Positions 10,101 through 19,927 are shown, numbered from the stretch's first letter. The stretch: DNA of 24,430 nt from Entamoeba invadens IP1 (GCF_000330505.1 NW_004191811.1:17999-42428); one strand, 5' to 3'. The notes: generated from the sequence alone by a model not told the origin. Translations and numbers: made by a program.

Positions 10101-12658
10101 ATACAAATAAAAATGACATTATACCATGTGAGAGTGGAAAGGTTTGTGCGTTAATTGATGGAAAAGAGTTGGATTTTGAATGTGAAAACGAAACAATACT
10201 AACACAAAACAACATCTGTACAAAAGATCCTAATTGTTTAATATCAAAAGGTAATTACTGTGTCAAGTGTGTTGATGATTATCATATTTATAATGGTTGG
10301 TGTGAATTAAATAATAACGACTGTGACACTCAAAATAGAGATTTTTGTGTTTGGTGCAAAAGTCATATTGGGAATAATAATGAATGTTATAATCAAACTG
10401 TAATAAATTGCCCATCCTTTAATAATACTTGTGTAAAATGTGAAGAAAATAATTACAAAACAGAAATAAAATGTAATGTGATTCAAGATGATTTTCCTAA
10501 TTGTAAAAATGTATATAACAAAAAGTGTGTTGAATGTCAAGAAAATTTCATACTTGAAAGTGAAAATTGTTTACACAACAATGAAACAAACACTTCATCA
10601 GAAACAAATGAAACAACAAAAACAACTTTAAAAAATGAAAACGGTTCAAATTGCATTGAAAAGACAACGAAAGGATGTATTCGTTGCTCTGATACATATT
10701 ATCTTAAGGACTACAAGTGTATTAAATGTGAATATCCATGCGTTAATTGTAAGAATTTAACATATTGTACTGGATGTGATGCATATTCATACACAAACAA
10801 CAAAGGCGATTGTATTGAAATTAACGATTTACTCTCAAAGTGTGATTTGGTGATGGCAACATACAGTGGGTGTGTTGTTTGCAAAGATGGATTTATGCGG
10901 TCTACTGATGGTCGAACCTGTGAAAAATGTGACATTTCTTGTAAAACATGTACGAATGATGGAACGTGCATTTCATGTAATGATAATTATTACAGAACAG
11001 CAACTAATAACACCAAATATTGTACAATTCAAAGTGAGTTGAACAACTGTTTAAATAAGACAATAAGTGGGTGTTATGAATGTGAAAATGGATTTTATAT
11101 ATCAAACAACCTTTGTAAACCATGCAACGAGAAATGTACAACTTGCACATCACAAGATTATTGTACAAATTGTACTGAAAATAATGTATTACTAAATGAT
11201 ATATGCACATCGTTTACAGAAATACCAAAATGTATTTCTGCATCAAACAACAAATGCTCAGCCTGTTCGAAGAGTTATAAATTAGATGAAGTAACAAATA
11301 ATTGTTTTAGCAACACAAATTATGGACTTGTAATAGTTCTTCCAGTGGTCATAGTGTTTTTGTCTATTCTTGGTATTGTAATGGTTGTAATAATAATATT
11401 GGTGATACTTAGAAAGCACCAAGAAGTCTCAAAAATGCGTAACATTTGTGTTTTTCCAATGAAAAAGTCCAATATTAATATGTTTACATTAGAAGGTTCT
11501 GTTGTATCAAACAAAAGTTGTTTAACATTTTCAGAAGATTGTGAATTACTCCCAGTTGACAAGGAGAGTCGAGAACTCATTTGCATTGGCAACAAAAGTA
11601 CAGGAAGATTAAAAGTCCAACTTACAACACGATTTGGGTGTGATAAATATTCGATACGAACTGAACCACAATTGATCACTTTAAAAAAAGGAGAAGCATG
11701 TGAGTTTGAAGTATTTGTAACCCCACATTGTACCATGAAATTGACAGACGAAATAAAGATAGTCACACTAGATTTAGATAAAGGAGAAACGAAAACAGTG
11801 TCTTTAAAGATCACATTAACGACTGAAAATTCGACTAAATTGGATTATGATGAGTTGATAACAGAAAAGAAATTGGGCGAAGGTTCTTTTGGCATAGTGT
11901 ACAAAGGCTCGTTTAGAGGCAATGTCGTCGCAATTAAAAAGATGAAAAGTTTAGAAGGTAGTGATGCTAAAAATCAGATGATACAATTTGAGAACGAAGT
12001 ATCGATGTTGGACAAGTTTAGGAATGACTATATTGTCCACTTTTATGGTGCTGTTTTCGTACCAAATAAGATATGTATGGTCACCGAATTTGCACAATAT
12101 GGAAGTTTACAGGATTTGATCAATCAAACTAAAATCAATGAAATACCTCAAATCGTTGTTCGAGTTAAATTCATGATAGACCTCGCAAATGGAATATTAT
12201 ATCTACACACAAATGGGATATTACACAGAGACATCAAGCCGGACAACGTGTTGGTATTTTCTTTGAATGTCGACGAAAAAGTGAATGGAAAATTAACAGA
12301 TTTTGGATCATCAAGAAACATCAATTTGATGATGACCAACATGACATTCACAAAGGGTATTGGCACACCAGTGTATATGGCACCGGAAGTGTTAAACAAA
12401 GAAAAATATACAAAAGGAGCGGATATCTTCTCATTTGGAGTCACTATGTATGAAACGTTTGGGTGGTGCGAAGCATATGATAAAACAGAGTTCAAATTTC
12501 CATGGAAAATAGCAGAGTTTGTTATTAATAGAAACCGATTGCCAAAGAAAGAAATGATGAGCGACAAACAGTACGAATTGATTGATAAATGTTGGAAACA
12601 TGAAAATAAAGAAAGACCAACAATTAGTAAAGTCTTAGATGCATTAAAAGTAATTTAA
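7181..12658 (+). CDS. Transmembrane receptor kinase with CXXC-rich ectodomain (Entamoeba TMK family), 1825 aa
   Basis: This is a single-pass surface receptor predicted to phosphorylate targets inside the cell. A signal peptide (residues 1 to about 22, FLFLCCLFTFSCS) leads into about 1350 residues of cysteine-rich, furin-like CXXC repeats. Residues 85-300 are near-identical units of about 20 aa (CPAGTYSSSGSSSCT type); the rest are more diverged, with many NxS/T sites. One membrane segment spans about 1381-1411, followed by RKHQE. Residues 1430-1550 look like a beta-sandwich domain. The kinase domain starts near 1565: GEGSFG loop, VAIKK (K1586), helix-C Glu in FENEV, HRDIKPDN (D1684), DFG (D1707), APE (1734-1736), ending at the C-terminus. 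All catalytic residues are present, so it should be active; the sequence is tyrosine-kinase-like in style with a Ser/Thr-type HRDIKPDN. Entamoeba has a large TMK family used in sensing and phagocytosis. The ligand is unknown. Confidence 0.95.
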   Translation: MSDSFIIKFLFLCCLFTFSCSMYCGGGQYEYGGSCRVCPVGTYSHGGNDITLCTPCNWGEAAVVGSYNCVPCKPGYYANSSVSSCPICPAGTYSSSGASSCTKCPAGYYSSSGSTSCSICSVGKYSSSGSSSCTSCSVGTYSSTSGSSSCTSCPAGKYSSNYGSTSCSTCSTGTYSSSTGSTTCSTCLAGTYSSSGASSCTKCPAGYYSSTSGSFTCTSCPAGKFSSSSGSPSCSTCPAGKYSSSGSSACTLCPSGQYSASSGSSICTKCPAGTYSSTGSSTCSSCKDGEYSLSGSSACKICNSTCATCDITNGNCKTCKPGYAYYPSTGCTICQASYYSIGGTSSCSKCPSNTYSLEKSSECLSCSDKCATCNQMNGNCITCVNGYGLEAEVCKLCPAGTFANLSSCVTCGDMTYSLGAQTYCDNCDTICKTCDKTNGHCTSCYSGKGISGNSCVVCQAGYYSFNNQCEKCPLGTFTDSNGKDNCETCGDYNFANVTGSTTCLPCDTLCAVRCEKTSGNCTTCVSGYVATEGVCKMCLGGTKSNSITNLCDTCPAGTYSNDKSSTCTNCKNLEFSLKGSSSCQTCNSVCRECNSTNGNCTACFDGYGISNSFSCEMCQESTYSFDSKCTNCEEMNYQDEKGKTTCKKCDSSCSTCDKTNGKCTNCKAGYGFNKTEGSCTTCTPKTYSTGNTSECVSCQSECTNCFKETGMCSSCEDGFKTKENKCVSCSLNGNCTSCNTTGDEQNWVCNKCENGLYLNNNNCILCEEIAHCASCSQTQKKCLYCHEDYVTDGNKCFKCEEGKVKNGDKTCIDIFYLIPNCKNGYYDNATLKCTECFEPFELTSDSLSCFANKDYQKFYYDKQTNTFKENDVNCTNQIYSTCYSCHDSILLNGKCEQLNENCKNGAIKGCDLCTNFVLTSSNNCTKNEKCKYQLNKNDTMECLQCVNDTVCGLKEEECSISQNSYCYTTKEGSYTNKNDIIPCESGKVCALIDGKELDFECENETILTQNNICTKDPNCLISKGNYCVKCVDDYHIYNGWCELNNNDCDTQNRDFCVWCKSHIGNNNECYNQTVINCPSFNNTCVKCEENNYKTEIKCNVIQDDFPNCKNVYNKKCVECQENFILESENCLHNNETNTSSETNETTKTTLKNENGSNCIEKTTKGCIRCSDTYYLKDYKCIKCEYPCVNCKNLTYCTGCDAYSYTNNKGDCIEINDLLSKCDLVMATYSGCVVCKDGFMRSTDGRTCEKCDISCKTCTNDGTCISCNDNYYRTATNNTKYCTIQSELNNCLNKTISGCYECENGFYISNNLCKPCNEKCTTCTSQDYCTNCTENNVLLNDICTSFTEIPKCISASNNKCSACSKSYKLDEVTNNCFSNTNYGLVIVLPVVIVFLSILGIVMVVIIILVILRKHQEVSKMRNICVFPMKKSNINMFTLEGSVVSNKSCLTFSEDCELLPVDKESRELICIGNKSTGRLKVQLTTRFGCDKYSIRTEPQLITLKKGEACEFEVFVTPHCTMKLTDEIKIVTLDLDKGETKTVSLKITLTTENSTKLDYDELITEKKLGEGSFGIVYKGSFRGNVVAIKKMKSLEGSDAKNQMIQFENEVSMLDKFRNDYIVHFYGAVFVPNKICMVTEFAQYGSLQDLINQTKINEIPQIVVRVKFMIDLANGILYLHTNGILHRDIKPDNVLVFSLNVDEKVNGKLTDFGSSRNINLMMTNMTFTKGIGTPVYMAPEVLNKEKYTKGADIFSFGVTMYETFGWCEAYDKTEFKFPWKIAEFVINRNRLPKKEMMSDKQYELIDKCWKHENKERPTISKVLDALKVI
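7451..7803 (+). repeat. Long exact repeat within the kinase ectodomain
   Basis: A 56-bp stretch at 7451-7506 recurs without change at 7748-7803, exactly 297 bp (99 codons) downstream. It encodes GTYSSSGASSCTKCPAGYY. The neighbouring units share the protein motif but use different codons, so this pair marks a recent segmental duplication or gene-conversion event in the array. Confidence 0.85.
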
Positions 12659-12972
12659 TAACCAAATAAAAAATATTTTATTTCTGTATTATATAATATG
12701 CATTTTAATAATTATAAAAATTTTTGTATAATAATAATTAGATATATCTTTGATGTTTGATTTTTCTTTATTATAATAATAATATGATAAAATATAATGA
12801 TATTCATTTAAGTTAAATAAATATTATTAAAAAACAATTAAAATGTAATGATAAATGTTAAGTGATTGATGAAACAGTAATTTATAACACTCTTAATCAT
12901 GTTTTAACAATTTAAATTAATGTAAAATTAAAATGAACAAAAAAATAGATTAAAAAACAACAAAATTCAAAA
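12659..12972. other. Convergent intergenic spacer
   Basis: About 310 bp of A/T-rich DNA between the 3' ends of the kinase and LRR genes. Both transcripts must terminate and be polyadenylated here. No gene or clear repeat is seen. TTTTTAATTTTAAGA at the extreme right is already the C-terminal coding sequence of the LRR gene. Confidence 0.5.
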
Positions 12973-14652
12973 TTACTTTTTAATTTTAAGATTTTTTATG
13001 TTCTTTTTTGTTCCATTTATTTTGCTGATTTTTTCGGCTTTGACATTTTCGAAAAATGAATTTTTAAATGTGAATGATTTTGCACTTTTCATGACCAGAT
13101 TTTCGATTTTACACCCCACCAAATTGATTTTGCCGACCACTCCCAACTCCACGGTATCGATATTTCCTCCCATCAAATCAACTTTTTTGATGTTTCCAAA
13201 TTTCACTTTGTTTGTAAATATATGTTGTGCTGGATTTAAAAACAATTGCATTTGATCAATTTTTTCGTTTGAAAGGTCGAACCCATTTGTAATATTGTCA
13301 ACTCTAAAACTGTTGATTGTTTCTGTATTTGTGTACCAACATCTCGTACATGTAATTTTATCGACTATCTTCCCATCGTTTTCTATTAAAATATCACATG
13401 CATGGAACCCGTTTGCAACAGAAAAAACGGTGTATTTTGACAAATTTGCAACGAACTTTCCTTTATATTTCACGCCATTGTGTTTGAACAGAACTTTTCC
13501 AATTGAATTGTCGCACTTAAAATTTGTCAATTTTTCGTCTGAAATTTCAAGACTTTTTCCATTGAAATTTCTTAAAGTAATACTTTCCGCTCGACAGTTT
13601 TTCATATTAATTTTGCCAGTACAATCGAGAATTGAAATTTTCTTTAAAAGACGTGGTAACACCACTTCTTTTGCGTTGATATTAAACAGAGTGACCGCCT
13701 CAATGAAATCGAAATTGATTTGATTTTGGAAGTTAAAAGTTGCTTGGAGTTTTTCTCTTTGATTTGGTTGGATGTATGCGTTTAATGTCACGTCCCACTT
13801 TGGTAGAGTTTTTGGATCCATAATATCCAAAGTAGTTAAAATGCCCATTTCCATTGTTTCATAAATTAAATCTTCCTTTCCACTGACATCTGAGGTCACT
13901 GTAATCGACTTATTTTCATCATTTTGGTTAACAGGATAACTGTTAAGAATGCATGAAAGTGCTGGCAGAAACTCGAGAGAATTTGTTTCTTTAGATATAA
14001 AGTTGGTAAACACTTTGACGTTATTAGGCATCTTATTGAGTGCGTCAACTTCAAGGACTTCATAAGTGTAACTTGAAAACAACACAACAAGTGTAAATTC
14101 CACTTCTTTTCGTTCAGAGAAGTTAAATTCATTTATAAATTGAAGAGTCATTGTAGTAAATATTAAATACACCTTTTTTAATGTTTTGATTTGCAACACT
14201 TCAAACAGCAAATGTTCTTCCTTTGTAGTCATCGTGTAGTCTATAAATAAAAATTGAAGTTGTTCGAAATTGTCTTTGTTCTTCGCTACAGTATCAATTT
14301 CATTCCACAAAATGCGCAACTTACGAACTTTGGGAGGAAACCATTTTGTTTTTAAGGTCTGAGAAAATTTGGATGAAAGTTGTTTTGCATTCACTTCGAT
14401 GAGAGGAATGTCGTTACTCGACACCTTTCTCAGACGCGTTGAAACAGCACAGAAATATAAAGTCTCTAATTTTGGAAAAAAGAAAAGAATGTCATCAATA
14501 GATGAGTGGAGAGACAGATTGTATGTATTGATGAACATGGTTTGGATTACAGAATAACACGATTTGTTTATTAAAATAAAGTTAGTTATATCTTCCAAAG
14601 TTTCGAGGTACAACACAACATTTTTAAGAAATATGTTCTCAAGGTGAGTCAT
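12973..14652 (-). CDS. F-box-like/leucine-rich protein of the Entamoeba LRR family, 559 aa
   Basis: The N-terminus (MTHLENIFLKNVVLYLETLE, then DITNFILINKSCYSVIQTMF, residues 1-40) has the F-box-like helical pattern that opens a very large Entamoeba family of LRR/BspA-like proteins. The body is a series of irregular beta-strand/loop repeats. The last third (about 340-550) alternates short hydrophobic strands with polar turns, for example IKKVDLMGGNIDTVELG and VGKINLVGCKIENL, as expected for a solenoid. The C-terminus is basic (KKNIKNLKIKK). There is no signal peptide or membrane segment, so it is probably cytosolic or nuclear. If the N-terminus is a true F-box it would recruit substrates to an SCF ubiquitin ligase, but that is inferred. 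The ATG at 14652 is the first in frame and matches the family N-terminus as I remember it. The frame is open and the gene looks intact. Confidence 0.75.
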   Translation of the reverse strand: MTHLENIFLKNVVLYLETLEDITNFILINKSCYSVIQTMFINTYNLSLHSSIDDILFFFPKLETLYFCAVSTRLRKVSSNDIPLIEVNAKQLSSKFSQTLKTKWFPPKVRKLRILWNEIDTVAKNKDNFEQLQFLFIDYTMTTKEEHLLFEVLQIKTLKKVYLIFTTMTLQFINEFNFSERKEVEFTLVVLFSSYTYEVLEVDALNKMPNNVKVFTNFISKETNSLEFLPALSCILNSYPVNQNDENKSITVTSDVSGKEDLIYETMEMGILTTLDIMDPKTLPKWDVTLNAYIQPNQREKLQATFNFQNQINFDFIEAVTLFNINAKEVVLPRLLKKISILDCTGKINMKNCRAESITLRNFNGKSLEISDEKLTNFKCDNSIGKVLFKHNGVKYKGKFVANLSKYTVFSVANGFHACDILIENDGKIVDKITCTRCWYTNTETINSFRVDNITNGFDLSNEKIDQMQLFLNPAQHIFTNKVKFGNIKKVDLMGGNIDTVELGVVGKINLVGCKIENLVMKSAKSFTFKNSFFENVKAEKISKINGTKKNIKNLKIKK

Positions 14653-15192
14653 TAATTTATTATAATTTCAGTTTAAATTTGAATTTTAATTTTTAAAAAC
14701 CAAATTTTTTGATTAAAATATTGTGGTTTTTTAAATGTGTGATGTTTTTTAATGAGTATTTACTCTAAAAATAAAGTATTTATAAATGTAAAGACTTTTT
14801 TTATATAAAGTATGGAGAATAATTTTTTGTGGGAACTAATTTGTCTACACTTAAAAATGGTAAAATTTATTAAATTTTATTATACTCAAATATATATCAG
14901 ATTAATCGAATTTTGTTTTTTAATTTCAAATAATTTTTGTAAAACATTAACTTCGACTGTGGTCTATGAAATTGACTTTGTTTTTTATAGTTACACGTTA
15001 TTTATCAAATAAAACAAAACGTTACAGTGTGGTGGATTAAAAATAAATAAAAACATCACACTCAAAAACACGATGAAAATATTACCAGTCATTGATTTGA
15101 TTGATTATACAATTGACAATTTTTTTGAAGAATCAATATATGGCAATAAAAAACAATAGTGAACAATAATGAAATAATAAAAAAGAAGTTAA

Positions 15193-15236
15193 AAACATAT
15201 TAAAAATGTACAAAGACTGTACATTTTAATATGTTT
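15193..15236. repeat. Strong hairpin at the edge of the GC-rich island
   Basis: The arm at 15193-15212 pairs with 15218-15236 as an almost perfect stem of about 19 bp around the loop AAGAC, with one unpaired A. The core is AAAATGTACA opposite TGTACATTTT. It lies at the 3' end of the minus-strand open island 15200-15484 and could be a transcript 3' structure or a leftover inverted repeat. Confidence 0.75.
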
Positions 15237-15484
15237 CCCATGACCACCTTGACCAATAATATTTGACAATGTTGATTTTTAAAGGAAGTCCACTTTTCAA
15301 ACACTGTTTGTGCGTCCCAATATCGCCACTTTCCTTGTCCGTATTGTGAGAATATAGTTTCCCTGTCTATGGGGAGTCTGTAAAATCGGCGCCAAGGGAG
15401 GACGTGGAAAGTGTATGAAATTGGTGCACAAACCAATTGTTTGAGTGCGACGTCATGAGCCTTTATTTCAATGCTCCGTCTCAC
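15200..15484 (-). other. GC-richer open island, unrecognised coding remnant
   Basis: About 290 bp stand out from the surrounding DNA by a higher G/C content and an open minus-strand frame of 94 codons. The predicted peptide has protein-like composition (segments such as LPWRRFYRLPIDRET and QGKWRYWDAQTVFEKW), with aromatic and basic residues rare in random A/T-rich frames. The frame continues without a stop upstream of its ATG only briefly. I do not recognise a family. It may be a fragment of a transposon gene, a SINE-like sequence, or a small real gene. Confidence 0.3.
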
Positions 15485-15706
15485 TTGGTTTCCACTGACT
15501 CAAAAGTGACTATACTTCATTATTTGAAATTGGGACCAAATATTTACTTTATTTTTTTAATTTTAATTTGCATATAATTTTAAATAAAAATAATGACAAT
15601 TCATAAAGGTAATAATGTAAAAAGTCATCCCCATTTAAAATGGTTTATAAACACTTGTGTGTATTGCCATTAAAAATCTTAACAAAACAAACAGTTGATG
15701 CACTTA

Positions 15707-15736
15707 TTACCAACAACATACCGACGTTGTTGGTAA
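15707..15736. repeat. Perfect 11-bp stem hairpin
   Basis: TTACCAACAAC (15707-15717) is complementary to GTTGTTGGTAA (15726-15736) with the 8-nt loop ATACCGAC. There is no flanking gene that explains it. Confidence 0.7.
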
Positions 15737-16717
15737 AACGTATTTCATAAATTAATTTTTAAGTTTTAGATAAAAAGTTTTTTAGTTTCGGTTTTTTGGT
15801 TTATAATTAGAAAAGTAGACAAATTACGAAATTAAAAATGGTACTAAATAAAACATTGGGGAAATCGTGACTTAAAAATGGGTAATTTGGATGCTAATAG
15901 GTTCAACAAGACTAATTAGTTTCTGTAGACAAATTAGTTGCCTATCTGTATTCAAAAAAAACAACAAACAATTACCCTATAAGTTTTTTATATGTTAATA
16001 TTAAAAAATGTTTATTGTTAATTATAAACCATGAACACACAGAGAATTTTTATCATATTTCACCATTTAACAATATTGAAAAAACCATTTGTAAATATTT
16101 TTTAGTAAATTAGTATTATTCATTAACCCTTCGAATTTTCATGAACAACAGGGTCGGCCAAGATCCAGTTTTTAAACAACTTCGTGGCAATCTTTAATAC
16201 ATGACAGTTCATTTTTAGTTTTAGCATATTGTCAACAAAATAATTTAGAAAGTTTTTTTTTAAAAAAATAAATAAAAAAAATATTTGATTAATTTACCAA
16301 TATATTGCATATTTTTATAGTTTTATATTTTAAATAAAAACTAATACATTTTAAAATTTAACATTAAAATGTTTTTACTTATAAAACGGGATATTTTGGA
16401 CTAGAATGGAACAATTCCTGTTTTTTGAAAGATCATTTGTGTATAAATGACGATTTTTATTGAATAAATTTTCATTTCGCTTCTTTGCACTTTCCCCCTT
16501 TCTCCATAAAAAAGCCATCGAAATTAACAGAAAATATGCTTTTCTTTCGAAATAAACACATAATTGGTCCGTTTTAATGTTTTCCTTCGTACTTATTTTT
16601 ATGGAAACTTAGTTACCTTTTTATCTGAACTGTCATTTAAATCTGGTTTTTTATTTTTAAAAAGCCCAAAAAACCTAAAACAATGTCTATAGTTGTCTTC
16701 GGAAGAGAAAACAACTG

Positions 16718-16942
16718 TTAAAGATTAAAATGGCTTATCCTTGGATGTTTGAGAATTTTTTGGTGAATTAATTTAATGTGATTTAATGTGACTTTGTTTG
16801 GTCTTCCTTTTTTAATAACTAAAAGTTGGTAATTTGTTTTTTTGTCGACTTTATCAGACAACTTAATGACATCAATCAAAGACATTTTAAAAAAGGTTGT
16901 CACTTTTCTATTATAAATGCCTTTTTTGTAAGCTTTGCACAT
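16718..16942 (-). pseudogene. Possible N-terminal fragment of a Tc1/mariner-type transposase
   Basis: A 74-codon frame contains KKGRPNKVTLNHIKLIHQKI, followed by LKHP. This resembles the linker and second helix-turn-helix of Tc1/mariner DNA-binding domains (GRPxK, then a helix, then NP/HP). The preceding MSLIDVIKLSDKV could be part of the first helix-turn-helix. No catalytic domain follows: the frame stops at 16718 and the next DNA is A/T-rich. If real, it is a truncated remnant; a chance frame cannot be excluded. Confidence 0.3.
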
Positions 16943-17416
16943 TGATATATTTAAAAATTTGTTTTTTAAAAACAGTTGGAATTCGATTCATTTAATAGAT
17001 AGAATTATATTTTTTGTTTTATCAAAATAATTTGCCAAATAATGTTTTATATTACCAAATTTTTTATACACTTTCGGGGTGGTTCAATTTCACTTAAAAA
17101 TAATTATCGTTGAATAAAAAATATTTGGGGGTGGGTAAAAAACAAAGTAAAAAAAATCTTTTTTTTCAAAAAAACAATAATTACCAAAATTATCGAAAAA
17201 TGACATTGAAAATAAAAATGCTATTATTACAGATTTTTTTAGTTTATATTAAATAAATTAAAACGACAATTTCTTTTTGGTTATTAAATTTAATAAAAAC
17301 GTTTTTTGAATAGTATTATTTATTTTCAAAAATTATAAAAAATAGGTATAATATTATAAATAACATTAAACAAATTTAAGTGTAAATAACACAAAAATAA
17401 TACTTGCCAAATTCAC

Positions 17417-18030
17417 TTAGTAAAGTAAGGCAAAGAAAGTCAACGCCAATAAGACGAATGTGAGAGCAGATGAATCTGGAACGACTGGAACTTGTGATTC
17501 ATAGCAAGCAGTATAAACGTCGGTAGCGCACTTGTTGCACTCAATTTTGGTTGTAGCAGAAGTCTGATCGGTGCATTCAGCATCTTTATAATCAGCGAGA
17601 ACCCACTTCTTAACACCGGCGTCTTCGAGAATAACAGCCTTTTGTATGCAGTACCGACTTTATAGCAGACATCATTGTTGTAAACACCAGTCATCTTTTT
17701 GTCTTTATTTGGGCAGCCACTCTTGGTCTCAGCAGTAAAGGCGACTTCTTTTGTGTATTTGGCATCAACGGTTTTCATCCAGGTAGCAGTTGTGGCAGTA
17801 AAGTCAATAGTTTCTACATCAGTGGTGCCAGCAGTTTTACAATCAGCGTCATTGAAATAGCTTCGAGTGTAAACATTGGAAGCTACAGTTATTTTGAAGT
17901 ACTCGGCATTCTTAGTCATGTAACATGTATCAACATCATATCTCTCATATGTAATGACATCGCTCGATTCTTTCTTTACGTTGTAATAAAGAGTTTCACT
18001 CAAAGCAGCTACAAAGAAGATGAAGAACAT
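17417..18030 (-). pseudogene. Secreted cysteine-rich surface protein gene with a one-base frameshift
   Basis: The frame opens with a signal peptide (MFFIFFVAALSE, ATG at 18030) and runs well to about residue 129 (DVCYKVGTAYK). There one A is missing from an A run (T4 at 17640-17643 on the plus strand). The frame as written then drifts into a low-quality tail ending at 17440. The other frame continues naturally with KAVILEDAGVKKWVLADY, then cysteine-bearing segments (AECTDQ, IECNKCATD, TACYES), and ends in a hydrophobic tail (SSALTFVLLALTFFALLY) with stop at 17417-17419. That tail, with no basic residues after it, looks like a GPI-attachment signal. Cysteines are spaced as in a disulfide-linked extracellular domain. 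I do not recognise the family. The break could be a real mutation or an assembly error. Confidence 0.8.
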
Positions 18031-18058
18031 TGAATGATTTAATGAATCTTAAAAATCA

Positions 18059-18066
18059 CTTATATA
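18059..18066 (-). promoter_or_regulatory. TATA-like element of the cysteine-rich protein gene
   Basis: On the minus strand TATATAAG lies 29-36 nt before the ATG at 18030. That position suits a core promoter with a very short 5' leader, the normal arrangement in Entamoeba. No other promoter motif was identified. Confidence 0.4.
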
Positions 18067-18840
18067 GTAATACATCGCTAAATTAATTTTTATTCAAAAT
18101 TGTAACATTAATTGTTTTACAATTTGAGACGGTTTTAAAAAAACTACACAAAATAATGGCCAATAATAATGTTAATTATTTTTGAATAAATGGAGTATAT
18201 GTGTTTCTTTATTGTTGTTTGTTTATATGAAATTATATATTAATAATTATGTGTTTTTAACTGAGTTTATTAATAAAAAAATATAAATAACCAGTAATTA
18301 ATAATTATTTTTATAATTATACGATATTTGTCAGTTTATTATAAAATATAGACCAAATGATAGTTAAATTTGTCATTTGATTTTTTGACCAATCAACTTT
18401 TCAAACTCTTAATAATATTCGTTTAATACTGTTAGAATTTTAATTAAAATCAAAATATGAAAAGGTTTGAATATTTTTCAAATAATTCCATTTCAATTTT
18501 GTAAATTATAGACAAATTTACTAATATGAATTTTAAATAACAATTAAATTTTTAATAATTTGTAATGAACAGCAAATATAGTTAACTATTAATAAAATAT
18601 GATATTTTTATTTTTAAAAAAAGCAAATCGAAACGGGTAGTTTATAAGATTGAATAAATAAAGATCTTTCGTTTTTACACAAAAAAATAAATTAAGTTGA
18701 TTGCTAAATTCAAATTGAATTTCAAATGTTTATGTAAATTTGTAAACAATAATTATTTAACAATTTAAATTATACAATAAATATTATTTGGTTTGAAATG
18801 ATTTAATGTAATTATAATGTTGTTATGATCATATATTTGA
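18067..18840. other. AT-rich spacer up to the nested transposons
   Basis: About 770 bp with no open frame of interest, no RNA gene and no repeat I can support. It presumably holds the upstream region of the minus-strand cysteine-rich protein gene at its left. Confidence 0.5.
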
Positions 18841-18850
18841 AAAAATAAGT
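18841..18850 (+). repeat. Target-site duplication, left copy
   Basis: AAAAATAAGT directly precedes the left TIR and is identical to 23051-23060, which directly follows the right TIR. Confidence 0.8.
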
Positions 18851-19927
18851 AGGGATGAAGTAAAATCCATTTTACCTGTTTACCAAAAAAGAGAAAAAAA
18901 TTGGTAAAATATTTATCCAATTTACGATCTTAAAGATCCCTATATTTTAAAAAACGTTTTAATTAAAAATGAAAAGGTATAACATTTTGCATTTTCATCA
19001 ATTTTAATTTAATTATAAAGTTTTTCGATTTCTGCCAACATTTAATCATTATTGCAATTGATGTTAAAAAAATGAATAAAAAAACAAAAAAGAACAAAAA
19101 AATCCAACAATAACCAATATCATTAAATTATTTTTTTTGAAAAAAAAACAATTCAAATGTTACTTTTGTTGTTTTTTAATAAATATAAACATGTTTAATG
19201 AAAAAATATTTGTATTTCATCGTAAGTTGATACGTTAATATAAGTGAAAACAACATAAAAATAACAAAATTTTATTTTAGATTCGACAAACAAATTTATA
19301 TTATTATATGACGCACATTACTAAAACGATTGGCACTTTTTGTTTAAAATCATTGATTATCATTTACTACCGTATATCGTTTTAAAATTAACGACTATTC
19401 TTATCAATCGTTGAAATGAAAAGAATCATAGATTATATGTAAGTGCTATTTAATTACTGTTTTTGTACTTATTTCAAATAAACATTATTTCCAAATAATA
19501 AAAGAAATATTGTCTTGTAAAAATATGCGTTTTATGTCATAAATTTTCAAAAAATATTTCAAAACAATGTTACTTGACATAATAAGTCACAAATTAAAGT
19601 TGTTATTATTTAAATAATATGTCTGATAGATAAAATCGTAATAATATAATCATAATTATCATATTTTAATTATCAAAAATATAACAATTTAAATTTAAAA
19701 ATAATTTATTACATTTGTTTTGTTTTGTTTTGAAATATAATGTCTCAAATTTTAATAAGTATATTGAAGAGCATTTTTCAAAACAAAATAAACAGATGGT
19801 TACAAATAATGTTAGAGTTAATTAATCCAAAACACGGTTAGATGTTGTACAAATGATATTTCGATATTTGTTGCCATTAAAAATAATTTGAATTAATTAT
19901 GAGCATTTCTCAATTTATTTTATATTA

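Larger units (their letters stand above)
14653..17416. other. Gene-poor region with hairpins and small coding-like islands
   Basis: No complete gene is recognised. Listed separately are a GC-richer open island (15200-15484), a helix-turn-helix-like fragment (16718-16942) and two hairpins. A frame at 14812-15012 has extreme A/T codon use and no protein signature. A short GC-richer patch at about 16150-16175 is isolated and unexplained. Long T and A tracts fill the remainder. Confidence 0.5.

Noticed and set aside
12998..13723. Plus-strand frames opposite the LRR gene
   Set aside because: Antisense to a well-supported 559-codon gene, without family features.
14812..15012. 66-codon open frame upstream of the LRR gene
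   Set aside because: Extreme A/T codons and no conserved pattern; likely chance.
17649..17660. AGTACCGACTTT inside the cysteine-rich gene matching the motif at 21980
   Set aside because: It encodes the in-frame KVGTA segment of the protein, so a chance match is the simplest reading.
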